A DNA stretch of 64,000 nucleotides, taken from the NCBI GenBank assembly GCA_949948895.1, contig CATLHE010000007.1, positions 50,523-114,522 of the forward strand, in the 5' to 3' direction. Positions 1 to 6,707 of the stretch are shown here, piece after piece. Source of the stretch: an uncultured Christensenella sp. Its GTDB lineage: Bacteria > Bacillota > Clostridia > Christensenellales > Pumilibacteraceae. The first letter of the stretch is position 1; every line of letters begins with the position of its first letter. A program made the translations under genes and the position numbers. Under the pieces are notes generated by a model that saw only the letters and a program-made list of their open reading frames with translations, searched no databases and had not been told where the DNA came from.

Positions 1-163
1 CCGCGGTTTCGGCAGGAGCGCGATTGGTCTCGGCGGCGGCGCTTTGATCTATGGGAGCTTGCTCCGCGGCGTTTATCTCCGCATCGTGTTCAGAAGCGTC
101 CGTGTCGGCGGCGCTGTTCCCGTCGCTTAATGCGTCGGTGTTTTGATGTTTGTCGTTTTTCAT
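1..163 (-). CDS. N-terminal part of an unknown acidic, Ala/Asp/Glu-rich protein (runs off the window)
   Basis: The reading frame starts at an ATG whose first base is 163 and runs off the left edge after 54 codons. The visible part begins MKNDKHQNTDALSDGNSAAD and is low-complexity, rich in Ala, Asp, Glu, Asn and Gln, with no signal peptide or membrane segment in the portion seen. Such disordered acidic heads are common on cytoplasmic or membrane-associated proteins, so no function can be given. A ribosome site of GAGGCGA type lies just before the ATG, and a TTGACA-17-TAAAAT promoter reads into it. It is divergent from the gene at 380. Confidence 0.6.
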   Translation of the reverse strand, partial: MKNDKHQNTDALSDGNSAADTDASEHDAEINAAEQAPIDQSAAAETNRAPAETA

Positions 164-196
164 GCTTCGCCTCGAACGGGGAAAGAGTTTGTAAAA

Positions 197-225
197 ATTT
201 TAGCACCGTCGCGGATTATTGTCAA
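197..225 (-). promoter_or_regulatory. Sigma-A promoter for the minus-strand gene at the left edge
   Basis: On the minus strand TTGACA (220-225) is followed after 17 nt by TAAAAT (197-202). It points to the ATG at 163 and leaves a leader of roughly 25-30 nt that holds the ribosome site. Confidence 0.6.
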
Positions 226-321
226 TCGATAGTAAATCGCGTATAAAAATATTTATGTTTTTTATATAAAAACAATATAAGAATGTAAGCGCTGTCATTC
301 TGCCGATTTTGCGTTAAACGC

Positions 322-351
322 TTGACTTGACGAGAACGAGTAGGGTATAAT
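322..351 (+). promoter_or_regulatory. Sigma-A promoter for the FakA-C-like gene
   Basis: TTGACT (322-327) and TATAAT (346-351) are 18 nt apart. A short palindrome, GCGTTAAACGC (311-321), touches the -35 box and may be an operator. Confidence 0.6.
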
Positions 352-379
352 GCAACAAACAAAGCGAGGAGGCAAAATC

Positions 380-646
380 ATGTCTGAAGAGAATCCTACC
401 GAATTTCGTTACGATACGCAGCTTTTGATAGAGGGCAAAGACCTCGACGAGGATAAGATACGCGAATACTTTACAGCCAACTTCAAAGGCGACTGCCTGA
501 TAGCGGTGGGCGACAGCGAACTCATAAAGATCCATTTCCACACCAACGAGCCGTGGGACGTTCTTCGTTATTGCGCGTCGCTCGGCGAGATCTTCGATAT
601 AGTAGTCGAGGATATGGACAGACAGTCGAGAGGACTGCAAGGCTGA
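380..646 (+). CDS. Stand-alone protein resembling the C-terminal domain of FakA/YloV (DAK2-type fatty-acid kinase subunit)
   Basis: This 88-aa protein begins MSEENPTEFRYDTQLLIEG after the ribosome site GCGAGGAGG. It matches the C-terminal part of FakA/YloV-family proteins: a Tyr-x-Thr-(Gln/Glu) strand at the start, then a VGDSELIKIHFHTNEPWDV block, equivalent to the V(V/A)GDDxLVKVHVHTNxPGxV signature of that family, then a GEIFDIVVEDMDRQ tail. The DAK2 nucleotide-binding domain is absent and no FakB gene is nearby, so kinase activity is not expected. It may bind a full-length partner or an acyl-phosphate-like ligand; that is inference. It is monocistronic, followed by a perfect 10-bp hairpin. 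Confidence 0.8.
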   Translation: MSEENPTEFRYDTQLLIEGKDLDEDKIREYFTANFKGDCLIAVGDSELIKIHFHTNEPWDVLRYCASLGEIFDIVVEDMDRQSRGLQG

Positions 647-653
647 AAAATAT

Positions 654-682
654 CGGAGCGCGGCATAACTTACCGCGCTCCG
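654..682 (+). terminator. Hairpin terminator after the FakA-C-like gene
   Basis: CGGAGCGCGG and CCGCGCTCCG form a perfect 10-bp stem with a 9-nt loop, 8 nt after the stop codon. No strong T-run follows. Confidence 0.6.
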
Positions 683-717
683 ACTGAAATTCAAAATTCT
701 TTAATCGCTCAATTTGC

Positions 718-746
718 TTGACAAACATCTTTAAGCGGTGTATAAT
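718..746 (+). promoter_or_regulatory. Sigma-A promoter of the tRNA-Arg transcript
   Basis: TTGACA (718-723), 17 nt, TATAAT (741-746). The start lies about 145 nt before the mature tRNA, so the primary transcript would include the duplicated tRNA 5' part at 816-845. Confidence 0.7.
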
Positions 747-779
747 ACCATTGCTTTTGAGGTAGTGGGAATTTATTCC

Positions 780-845
780 GCGCAAAAGCAACGTGCGTTA
801 AACAACATAAAATATGCACTCATAGCGCAATTGTCAGCGTCTGCT
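780..845 (+). repeat. Partial tandem copy of the tRNA-Arg leader and 5' half (tRNA fragment)
   Basis: Positions 780-845 repeat, with few changes, positions 861-930. Both contain the leader GCGCAAAAGCAACGT(G/A)CGT, then ACAACATAAA, then the tRNA start GCACTCATAGCGCAATT. The upstream copy follows the tRNA as far as the D-loop (816-834), then has an altered stretch ending GCGTCTG and CTGCGG, so it cannot form a complete tRNA. It lies between the promoter and the intact gene. Confidence 0.8.
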
Positions 846-897
846 GCGGACTGCGCTTCAGCGCAAAAGCAACGTACGTCACACAACATAAAAATAT

Positions 898-974
898 GCA
901 CTCATAGCGCAATTGGATAGAGCGTCTGGCTACGGACCAGAAGGTTGGGAGTTCGAGTCTCTTTGGGTGCACCA
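898..974 (+). tRNA. tRNA-Arg, anticodon ACG, CCA encoded
   Basis: The acceptor stem GCACTCA pairs with TGGGTGC (964-970), the anticodon stem TCTGG/CCAGA closes the loop CTACGGA with anticodon ACG, and the T-arm contains GTTCGAGTC. Discriminator A971 is followed by genomic CCA (972-974). The ACG anticodon is normally modified to ICG and reads CGU, CGC and CGA. The 3' end is built into a long palindrome (969-1015). Confidence 0.97.
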
Positions 975-1015
975 CGACAAAAGCCACTGCTTTGCAGTGG
1001 CTTTTGTCGTGGTGC
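969..1015 (+). terminator. Perfect 22-bp palindrome over the tRNA-Arg 3' end; terminator and possible attachment site
   Basis: Positions 969-990 and 994-1015 are exact reverse complements with a 3-nt loop (TTT). The left arm starts with the tRNA's own last bases and CCA (GCACCA), the right arm ends TGGTGC. It can act as a terminator, but the T-run lies inside the arm (CTTTTGTC). A shorter relative, GGTGCACCACG, recurs at 4492-4502 at the other side of the AT-rich island. Confidence 0.6.
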
Positions 1016-1112
1016 ATTCGTTAAGAGTGATGCGCCCGACGAATAGACCGAGCAATTAAAACGCTATATAGAACATTAAACCGAATAAACCGATAACGAA
1101 GTTCGGGCACAA

Positions 1113-1128
1113 GTTCGCTAACCGCTTG
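1113..1128 (+). repeat. Left copy of a 16-bp direct repeat flanking the AT-rich island
   Basis: GTTCGCTAACCGCTTG here is identical to 4727-4742. Similarity continues on both sides (CACA before, CTGAAAGC after). The stretch 975-1264 holds no gene; it contains the tRNA hairpin, this repeat and the TetR promoter. Confidence 0.7.
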
Positions 1129-1201
1129 TGCTGAAAGCGCAAAGGTCGCCGCGACTCCCGCGAAAGACTGTCAATGTGTTTCGGCAATTTCTTAAAACCT
1201 C

Positions 1202-1245
1202 TTGACAAACTTTACTATAAGTATTATAATTTAACTGTTAGTAAA
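1202..1245 (+). promoter_or_regulatory. Promoter and likely TetR operator
   Basis: TTGACA (1202-1207), 17 nt, TATAAT (1225-1230). An inverted repeat TTTACTA (1211-1217) with TAGTAAA (1239-1245) surrounds the -10 box. This is where a TetR-family autorepressor would be expected to bind; the binding is inferred. Confidence 0.65.
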
Positions 1246-1264
1246 AAGTCAAGGAGATTTGCTT

Positions 1265-1888
1265 ATGAATACACGCACGGAAAGGACTATTTCATTTAAC
1301 CGTAAAAACATACTCGAAGCGGCAGATAAACTATTTACGCAAAACGGCATTGAAAAAACAACTATGGATATGATAGCCGTTGAAGCGGGTTATAGCAAGC
1401 CTACTTTATACGGCTATTTCAAAGATAAAAATGAGGTCTATTTTGCACTTGTTTTGGATTTTATGCAAAAAATTACAAAGCAAGTAAATTCTATTGCCGC
1501 CAAAGAATTGCCGTTTATAGATACCTATAAAAAAATATGTGAGTTTGTTTTTCGGCTTGCCGTTCGCTATCCTCTTTATTTCGAGGGCTTAATCGGAAAA
1601 ATAAATGTCGATATATCTAATTCGGACACCCCTAAAATCTATAAAGAATTATACGTGCGCGGCGAAGAATTAACCGGCACTATCGAGCAACTTATTCAAA
1701 AAGGTAAAGACGAAAATATCATAAATAGCGACCTTGAAAACGCCGCCGTTATTCTTTATCTGTGGAGTTCTATATCTGGCATTATCAGAATGTCCTTATT
1801 GAAAAAGGACTATATAAAAATACTTAAATTGAACGAAAACGATTTTAGCGGCTTTTGCTTTGAAAGGCTGTTACTCTCTTTGAAATGA
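1265..1888 (+). CDS. TetR/AcrR-family transcriptional regulator
   Basis: The N-terminal third is a typical TetR helix-turn-helix: ILEAADKLFTQNGIEKTTMD, then the recognition helix region AGYSKPTLYGYFKDK at about residues 40-54. The remainder is an all-helical ligand and dimer domain with no recognisable ligand. The ATG at 1265 is chosen over the upstream TTG in the same frame because AAGGAG at 1251-1256 is 8 nt before it. It is the first gene of an operon with the nitroreductase (10-nt gap) and zinc-ribbon gene, and probably represses that operon through the inverted repeat around its own -10 box. Codon use is AT-rich compared with the rest of the window. Confidence 0.9.
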   Translation: MNTRTERTISFNRKNILEAADKLFTQNGIEKTTMDMIAVEAGYSKPTLYGYFKDKNEVYFALVLDFMQKITKQVNSIAAKELPFIDTYKKICEFVFRLAVRYPLYFEGLIGKINVDISNSDTPKIYKELYVRGEELTGTIEQLIQKGKDENIINSDLENAAVILYLWSSISGIIRMSLLKKDYIKILKLNENDFSGFCFERLLLSLK

Positions 1889-1898
1889 GGAAAAAACA

Positions 1899-3008
1899 AT
1901 GACAAGGAAAAAGAAAATTATGATTACTGTGTTTTCAATTTTAGGTGCGGTTATTATCGCTTTATCCGCCGTATTGATTACTGCGGCTGTTATGGGTAAG
2001 CGGTTAAAAGTCAGCCCGTCGCGTTACCTCGAAGGTGTAAGCGAGGAAATACAAGATATTTTGTGGTATTCTTCTATCTCTGCAAACTCGCATAATTCAC
2101 AGGCTTGGACAGTAAAATTGCACCCCGACGAAAACAAGTTGCAAATAGCGGTTGACGATAAAAGAACGCTTGCCGTTGTTGATGCGAAAAAACGCGAGGC
2201 TTATATATCGCTTGGCTGTTACATAGAAACAATGAATACGGCATTTAGTGCCTACGGGTATGAAACGCAAATTATATGCAATGAAAACACCGTCGAATTA
2301 ACATACAGTAAAGTTCAGTCTATCGTGAATAAAGATAAACTGAATTTAATTGACAAACGCCATACCGACAAATCTGCCTATTCCACCAAAAAAATAAAAG
2401 ATACTACTGCAAACGCTTTTCTTGCAAAATATAACGGTTTGCATATCTATCAGAACGGCGAGGAAAATTTTGCATATTTGAAACAAGCAACGCTCGACGC
2501 GGTAACGCTGCAATCTGCCGACCAAAACTATCGTAATGAATTAGCCGAGTGGTTGCGGTTTTCCGATAAAGAGGCAAGCGAAAAATTAGACGGTATCACT
2601 GCCGAAATGATAGGCTTAAAAGGAATAGTAAAAACTTTTTATTATTGGACTACCTCACGCGAAAGTGCAAAAGGCGATAAATTTGCGCAACAAGGCATAG
2701 ACACCGCCAAAAAGCAAGTAAATAATTGCGGCGCATTTGCTATTATAACGGGTGGAAACACTTTTCCCGAACTTATCAATACGGGCAGAACTACACAAGC
2801 ATTTTGGTTTGACTGTGCCGAAAATAATATAGCCGTGCAACCGCTTTCCGCCGCGCTTGAAACGCAACCGTTTTCAAATTCAATTCAAAACGATTTAGGC
2901 GTAACCGCTCCCATACAAATGATTTTGCGACTTGGTTATGTGGACGAATACGGAAATAATTTAGGACTGCGCCGCAACCTATCTGACTACATAGAGGTTG
3001 TAAAATGA
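1899..3008 (+). CDS. Membrane-anchored nitroreductase-like (Acg-type) flavin protein
   Basis: 369 aa. Residues about 7-32 form one membrane helix (IMITVFSILGAVIIALSAVL), so the rest is probably outside the membrane. The next region contains WYSSISANSHNSQAWTVKLH, the Ser/Asn/Gln-Pro-Trp-like FMN-binding signature of nitroreductase-fold proteins, here in the diverged form seen in the Acg family of FMN-binding proteins. A second FMN-contact segment, ITGGNTFPELINTGRTTQAF, lies near residue 290. Substrate unknown. Acg-type proteins can be degenerate enzymes that only bind FMN, so activity is uncertain. It lies downstream of a TetR gene and overlaps the zinc-ribbon gene by ATGA. Confidence 0.8.
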   Translation: MTRKKKIMITVFSILGAVIIALSAVLITAAVMGKRLKVSPSRYLEGVSEEIQDILWYSSISANSHNSQAWTVKLHPDENKLQIAVDDKRTLAVVDAKKREAYISLGCYIETMNTAFSAYGYETQIICNENTVELTYSKVQSIVNKDKLNLIDKRHTDKSAYSTKKIKDTTANAFLAKYNGLHIYQNGEENFAYLKQATLDAVTLQSADQNYRNELAEWLRFSDKEASEKLDGITAEMIGLKGIVKTFYYWTTSRESAKGDKFAQQGIDTAKKQVNNCGAFAIITGGNTFPELINTGRTTQAFWFDCAENNIAVQPLSAALETQPFSNSIQNDLGVTAPIQMILRLGYVDEYGNNLGLRRNLSDYIEVVK

Positions 3009-3166
3009 CATATTACACGGTATGCCACGACTGCGGGTATAAATTATTAAAGGCAAGCGACGGCTCGGAAATAGAAATTTACTGTCCGAAATGCAAGGTA
3101 AAAATGCTTATCGAGATCAAGGACGGCAAAATTATAATTCAAAAGATTTTAGCAGATAAAACATAA
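3005..3166 (+). CDS. 53-aa zinc-ribbon protein
   Basis: The start codon overlaps the nitroreductase stop (ATGA at 3005-3008), implying translational coupling. The protein begins MTYYTVCHDCGYKLLKASDG and carries two CxxC knuckles (CHDC near residue 7 and CPKC near residue 30), a one-zinc ribbon like the rubredoxin-like and Com-like small proteins. It may serve as a metal-binding adaptor for the nitroreductase; that is inference from the coupling only. Confidence 0.75.
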   Translation: MTYYTVCHDCGYKLLKASDGSEIEIYCPKCKVKMLIEIKDGKIIIQKILADKT

Positions 3167-3190
3167 TAAACAAAAAACTTAATATCAGAT

Positions 3191-3264
3191 AAAAGAATTG
3201 AGTGTACGAAAGTAAAACATAAAGTTTATTTTCGGGAGCGAATATGCAACACTCAATTCTTTTT
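3191..3264 (+). terminator. Long-loop inverted repeat ending the TetR operon
   Basis: AAAAGAATTGAGTGT (3191-3205) pairs perfectly with 3249-3263 and is followed by a run of T. The 43-nt loop is unusually large for an intrinsic terminator. Confidence 0.5.
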
Positions 3265-3383
3265 TTATTTTTCAATACCTCATAACGAACTGCGTATTAC
3301 TCAAAGATATAGGGTTATATTACGCACACCGTTTATAACTGACATTTGTTAAAGAGGCAATAACTCTCTGCGACAGAGTAAAT

Positions 3384-3436
3384 GCCCGACAAATATTTGA
3401 TTCAATTCAAACATTTGTCGGGCGTTTTATTTTTTC
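3384..3436 (+). terminator. Hairpin with T-run before the sigma-like gene
   Basis: GCCCGACAAATATTTGA pairs with the complementary arm ending CATTTGTCGGGC (to 3423), followed by GTTTTATTTTTT. The gap 3167-3490 holds this and the preceding inverted repeat and no other signal that I can see. Confidence 0.65.
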
Positions 3437-3490
3437 ATTAAAAAACCTTACCAAACGCCCGCCTTTCTTCTTATAGGTAGAGGTATTTTA

Positions 3491-3889
3491 ATGAATATAA
3501 TTCAATACAAATTTTGCGACGGCACGACAAGCGTAGTCGAGGTTACGGACGATATTTACGAAGTGCATTTATATTTATTGCAACAAGAAAAGCGGCTACA
3601 TTGGCGAGAGGCAAAGCATAATGTTTCTTTAAGTTATTTTACCGAAATGGGAATTGACTTCGAGGACAAGCGCATCGAAAACCCTCTTGACGTTTGCATA
3701 CGAAACGAAACCGTTGCAAGCGTACATAAAGCAATGTCAAGACTGACGGTCAAACGGCGAAAACTTATACATAAAGCATTTTATCAAGAAATGTCTTTGC
3801 GCGCGATAGCAAGAGAGCAAGGCTTGTCGCACTCGGCTGTGTCGCAACAAATGAAAACGGTATACAAACATTTAAGGAAATATCTATGA
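3491..3889 (+). CDS. Small sigma-70 region 4-like DNA-binding protein (mobile-element type)
   Basis: 132 aa. The C-terminal half is a helix-turn-helix of sigma region 4 type: RLTVKRRKLIHKAFYQEMSL followed by RAIAREQGLSHSAVSQQMKT at about residues 80-125. The N-terminal half has no clear region 2, so it is not a full sigma factor. Proteins of this size and layout are typical small regulators of Tn916-like and other integrative elements. The gene sits in the AT-rich island and overlaps a tiny downstream ORF by ATGA. Confidence 0.75.
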   Translation: MNIIQYKFCDGTTSVVEVTDDIYEVHLYLLQQEKRLHWREAKHNVSLSYFTEMGIDFEDKRIENPLDVCIRNETVASVHKAMSRLTVKRRKLIHKAFYQEMSLRAIAREQGLSHSAVSQQMKTVYKHLRKYL

Positions 3890-4023
3890 CGCATAATGAA
3901 TTACTATATAATTCTTTATATTCACCCTGTAACACTGTAACAGATTTAGCGTTTTTCGCTACTGTTACCTTATTGGCACTACGGAACGCGGAACATAAAA
4001 TCAATATAATGGGTGGCGTATAG
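3886..4023 (+). CDS. 45-aa hypothetical protein coupled to the sigma-like gene
   Basis: The ATG (3886-3888) overlaps the previous stop codon. The product, starting MTHNELLYNSLYSPC, contains one hydrophobic stretch (LAFFATVTLLALR). No family recognised. The only support is the ATGA overlap, so it may not be expressed. Confidence 0.4.
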   Translation: MTHNELLYNSLYSPCNTVTDLAFFATVTLLALRNAEHKINIMGGV

Positions 4024-4061
4024 TATTACCTACGCCACCCCGTAACGTGTAACATAAATAA

Positions 4062-4123
4062 GGCAATACGAGGGGCGGCGACAGCCGCCCCGTATGCCAT
4101 AAGGTTACTATTACCCTTATGGC
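4062..4123 (+). repeat. Two adjacent hairpins in the island
   Basis: The first (4062-4098) pairs ATACGAGGGGCGGC with GCCGCCCCGTAT across a 4-nt loop. The second (4096-4123) pairs GCCATAAGG with CCTTATGGC. The two share the bases 4096-4098, so they compete. GC-rich structure in an AT-rich island suggests an RNA regulatory site or an element end. Confidence 0.5.
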
Positions 4124-4207
4124 ACTGCGTCGCAAGTCGCAAGAATTTAGAATTTATAAAGTACCCTGCTGGGTGGGTATGGGTGGGGAAATTTAGGGAG
4201 CATTATT

Positions 4208-4387
4208 ATGAGTAAAATACCGAGCGGCATTACCGTCATTTACTTTAACGACAATAGTAAAAATATCTATGCGGAATTGCCGCCCGATAACGAACAAGCA
4301 AAAAGACTGTCAAAGCGCATTTACAAAAGCGCAATGACAGCCCTTGCCGAAAAGAAAACCGACGAGCCGTCAACTCCTCGCGACTAA
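4208..4387 (+). CDS. 59-aa hypothetical protein of mobile-element type
   Basis: A good ribosome site (AGGGAG) precedes the ATG. The protein starts MSKIPSGITVIYFNDNSKNI and ends in a charged tail; a small beta region followed by a helix is likely. Short proteins like this accompany sigma-like regulators in integrative and conjugative elements, but I do not recognise a named family. Confidence 0.55.
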   Translation: MSKIPSGITVIYFNDNSKNIYAELPPDNEQAKRLSKRIYKSAMTALAEKKTDEPSTPRD

Positions 4388-4490
4388 CTGTTTTCCGTAT
4401 AGTTTATAGTCCGATAGCGGCAATTCCACTTGGCAATAGTATTCAAGCCTATTCACTTGCAATATTACTATGTTCTTTTTTATCGCCTTG

Positions 4491-4534
4491 CGGTGCACCA
4501 CGTAAAAAGGCAGGTCAACGACCTGCCTTTTTCG
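4491..4534 (+). repeat. tRNA-Arg 3'-end-like sequence plus hairpin at the right side of the island
   Basis: GGTGCACCACG (4492-4502) equals the tRNA-Arg 3' end with its CCA and the next bases (967-977, less one mismatch outside). It runs into a hairpin AAAAAGGCAGGTC/GACCTGCCTTTTT (4504-4532), similar in layout to the palindrome after the tRNA. This would fit a duplicated attachment core left by insertion into the tRNA. From 4388 to 4844 there is no gene. Confidence 0.5.
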
Positions 4535-4726
4535 TGTCTCGCGCTCGGTCATTTACGTCTACGTAAACTCCCGTCGCGCTCGCACTTAAAAGTGCACAAT
4601 CCGTACTTCTCTGCCTTTTGTTGTGGTGTGATCCTAGAATGAGAGTGCGACGGGGATGGGATCAATTAACACACAATAGGAAAAAGATTACAACATATCA
4701 TTTGATGAAAAGACTTTCGTCGCACA

Positions 4727-4742
4727 GTTCGCTAACCGCTTG
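4727..4742 (+). repeat. Right copy of the 16-bp direct repeat
   Basis: Identical to 1113-1128, followed by CTCTGAAAGC as on the left. Together with the two tRNA-like sequences it brackets the AT-rich genes. Confidence 0.7.
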
Positions 4743-4750
4743 CTCTGAAA

Positions 4751-4780
4751 GCTCGCCGCGAATCCGCGGCGGGCTCTTTT
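4751..4780 (+). terminator. GC-rich hairpin with T-run
   Basis: GCTCGCCGCG and CGCGGCGGGC form a stem (one G-T type mismatch) followed by TCTTTT. It is oriented for plus-strand transcripts leaving the island and lies opposite the end of the ABC exporter operon. Confidence 0.5.
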
Positions 4781-4844
4781 GGTGCGCCGCGCTTATCGTA
4801 AAACAATAAAATTTGATTGGCGGCGGAAAACGCGTAAAATTGGT

Positions 4845-6707
4845 TTATTCCAATTCGAACGCGCCCGTATACAGCTGATAATACGTTCCGCGCTTTGCTA
4901 TCAGACTGTCGTGATTTCCGCGTTCGATGATCCTGCCATGATCAAGTACCATTATTACGTCGGAGTTTTGAATGGTGGAAAGTCTGTGCGCGATAACGAA
5001 CGTCGTTCTGCCTTTCATAAGTTTGTCCATTCCGCTTTGAACGAGTTTTTCCGTTCTTGTGTCAATAGAAGAAGTGGCTTCGTCCAAAATCATAGCGGGC
5101 GGATCTGCGACGGCGGCACGCGCAATCGCGAGCAACTGCCTCTGTCCTTGACTTAACCCCGCTCCCGCGCCCGTCAACATCGTATTGTAACCGTCTGGCA
5201 ATCGGCTGATAAATTCGTCCGCGTTGGATAGTTTTGCCGCCGCGATACATTCTTCGTCCGTAGCGTCGAGCTTGCCGTAACGGATATTGTCCATGATCGT
5301 TCCGGTAAACAAATACGTATCTTGCAACACTATGCCGAGAGAACGGCGCAAATCGGATTTTTTTATCTTATTGATATTGATGCCGTCGTAACGTATTTTA
5401 CCGTCGGCTATATCGTAAAAGCGGTTGAGCAAGTTAGTGATAGTGGTTTTGCCTGCGCCCGTTGCGCCGACGAATGCAATCTTTTGTCCCGGTTCGGCGA
5501 ACAGCGTTATACCGTGCAATACTGTTTTTTCGGGAACATACCCGAAGTCCATATCGACCATTCTTATATCGCCGAGCAATTTTGTATAGGTAACGGTTCC
5601 GTCGTGATGGGGATGCTTCCAAGCGTAAACGCCCGTTCTTTCCGCACATTCGATAAGATTACCGTCTTGCTCTTTCGCGTTTACAAGCGTAACATATCCG
5701 TCGTCGGCTTCGGGGCTTTCGTCTATCAACTTAAAGATTCTGTCCGCGCCCGCAAGCGCCATTGAAACCATGCTTATTTGGTTGGATATTTGCTGTATCG
5801 GCATCGAGAAAGATTTTGAAAGGGCGAGGAACGCAACGACTATACCTGCCGTTAGCGAGCCGAATCCGGTTATGACCATAATGCCGCCTACCAAAGCGAG
5901 CGTAATGTATTGCAAGTGCCCGATCTGTCCCAATATCGGCATTAAGATGTTTGAAAATTTATGAGCTTGCCGCGAATCGCTATATAGCTGTTTGTTCTTT
6001 TGTGCAAACACTTCTTCGGACTTTTTTTCGCGGCAAAAAACCTTTACTACCTTTTGTCCGTTTAGCATTTCCTCGATATAGCCGTTGATATTACCTATAG
6101 AGCGCTGTTGCTTAACAAAAAACGCAGTGCTTTTTCCGCCGATCTTTTTTGTAACTATCACGATGGCGATCGTCATTGCAATAACTATCGACGTAAGCAA
6201 CGGGCTGTAATAAAACATCACGATAAGGCAACCTAAAACCGTAACTATACTTGAAAATAATTGAGGCAATGCTTGAGAAATAAACTGCCGCAGAGTATCG
6301 GTGTCGTTCGTGTAATAGCTCATGATATCGCCATGCGTGTGCGCGTCGAAAAAGCGTATCGGCAAACTTTGCATGTGATCGAACATATCGTCGCGTATGG
6401 ATTTTAAACAGCGCTGAGATACTTTGACCATTAAGCGCGTATAAACAAGCGTACTCAATGCGCCTATTAAATACACGCAGCCTACAACGCATAAGAATAT
6501 TGCCAGCTCGGTAAAAACGGGGACAGCTGCCAATAACAGGGGAGCGATGTACTCGTCTATAAGAACTTGCGTAAACATCATACCGACAACGCTTGCGGCG
6601 GTAGAGATAAGAATACAAATGCACGATATGATAAAAAGCACCTTAGAATGTCCGACTATATATTTCAGGAGGCGTTTCACGGTTGCGCCGTCGTATCTCT
6701 TAGCCAT
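4845..6707 (-). CDS. Heterodimeric ABC exporter, catalytically competent subunit
   Basis: A full-length half-transporter (620 aa): six membrane helices in the first 320 residues, then an ATPase domain with Walker A GATGAGKTT, signature LSQGQRQ, Walker B ending MILDEATSS with the catalytic Glu, and H-loop VIAHRLST. The start MAKRYDG at 6707 is preferred over the upstream ATG at 6737 because AGGAGG (complement of 6716-6721) sits 8 nt before it. It overlaps the upstream subunit by 8 nt. By homology to BmrCD, EfrAB and TM287/288 it exports drugs or peptides/lipids as a heterodimer; the substrate is unknown. Confidence 0.93.
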   Translation of the reverse strand: MAKRYDGATVKRLLKYIVGHSKVLFIISCICILISTAASVVGMMFTQVLIDEYIAPLLLAAVPVFTELAIFLCVVGCVYLIGALSTLVYTRLMVKVSQRCLKSIRDDMFDHMQSLPIRFFDAHTHGDIMSYYTNDTDTLRQFISQALPQLFSSIVTVLGCLIVMFYYSPLLTSIVIAMTIAIVIVTKKIGGKSTAFFVKQQRSIGNINGYIEEMLNGQKVVKVFCREKKSEEVFAQKNKQLYSDSRQAHKFSNILMPILGQIGHLQYITLALVGGIMVITGFGSLTAGIVVAFLALSKSFSMPIQQISNQISMVSMALAGADRIFKLIDESPEADDGYVTLVNAKEQDGNLIECAERTGVYAWKHPHHDGTVTYTKLLGDIRMVDMDFGYVPEKTVLHGITLFAEPGQKIAFVGATGAGKTTITNLLNRFYDIADGKIRYDGININKIKKSDLRRSLGIVLQDTYLFTGTIMDNIRYGKLDATDEECIAAAKLSNADEFISRLPDGYNTMLTGAGAGLSQGQRQLLAIARAAVADPPAMILDEATSSIDTRTEKLVQSGMDKLMKGRTTFVIAHRLSTIQNSDVIMVLDHGRIIERGNHDSLIAKRGTYYQLYTGAFELE

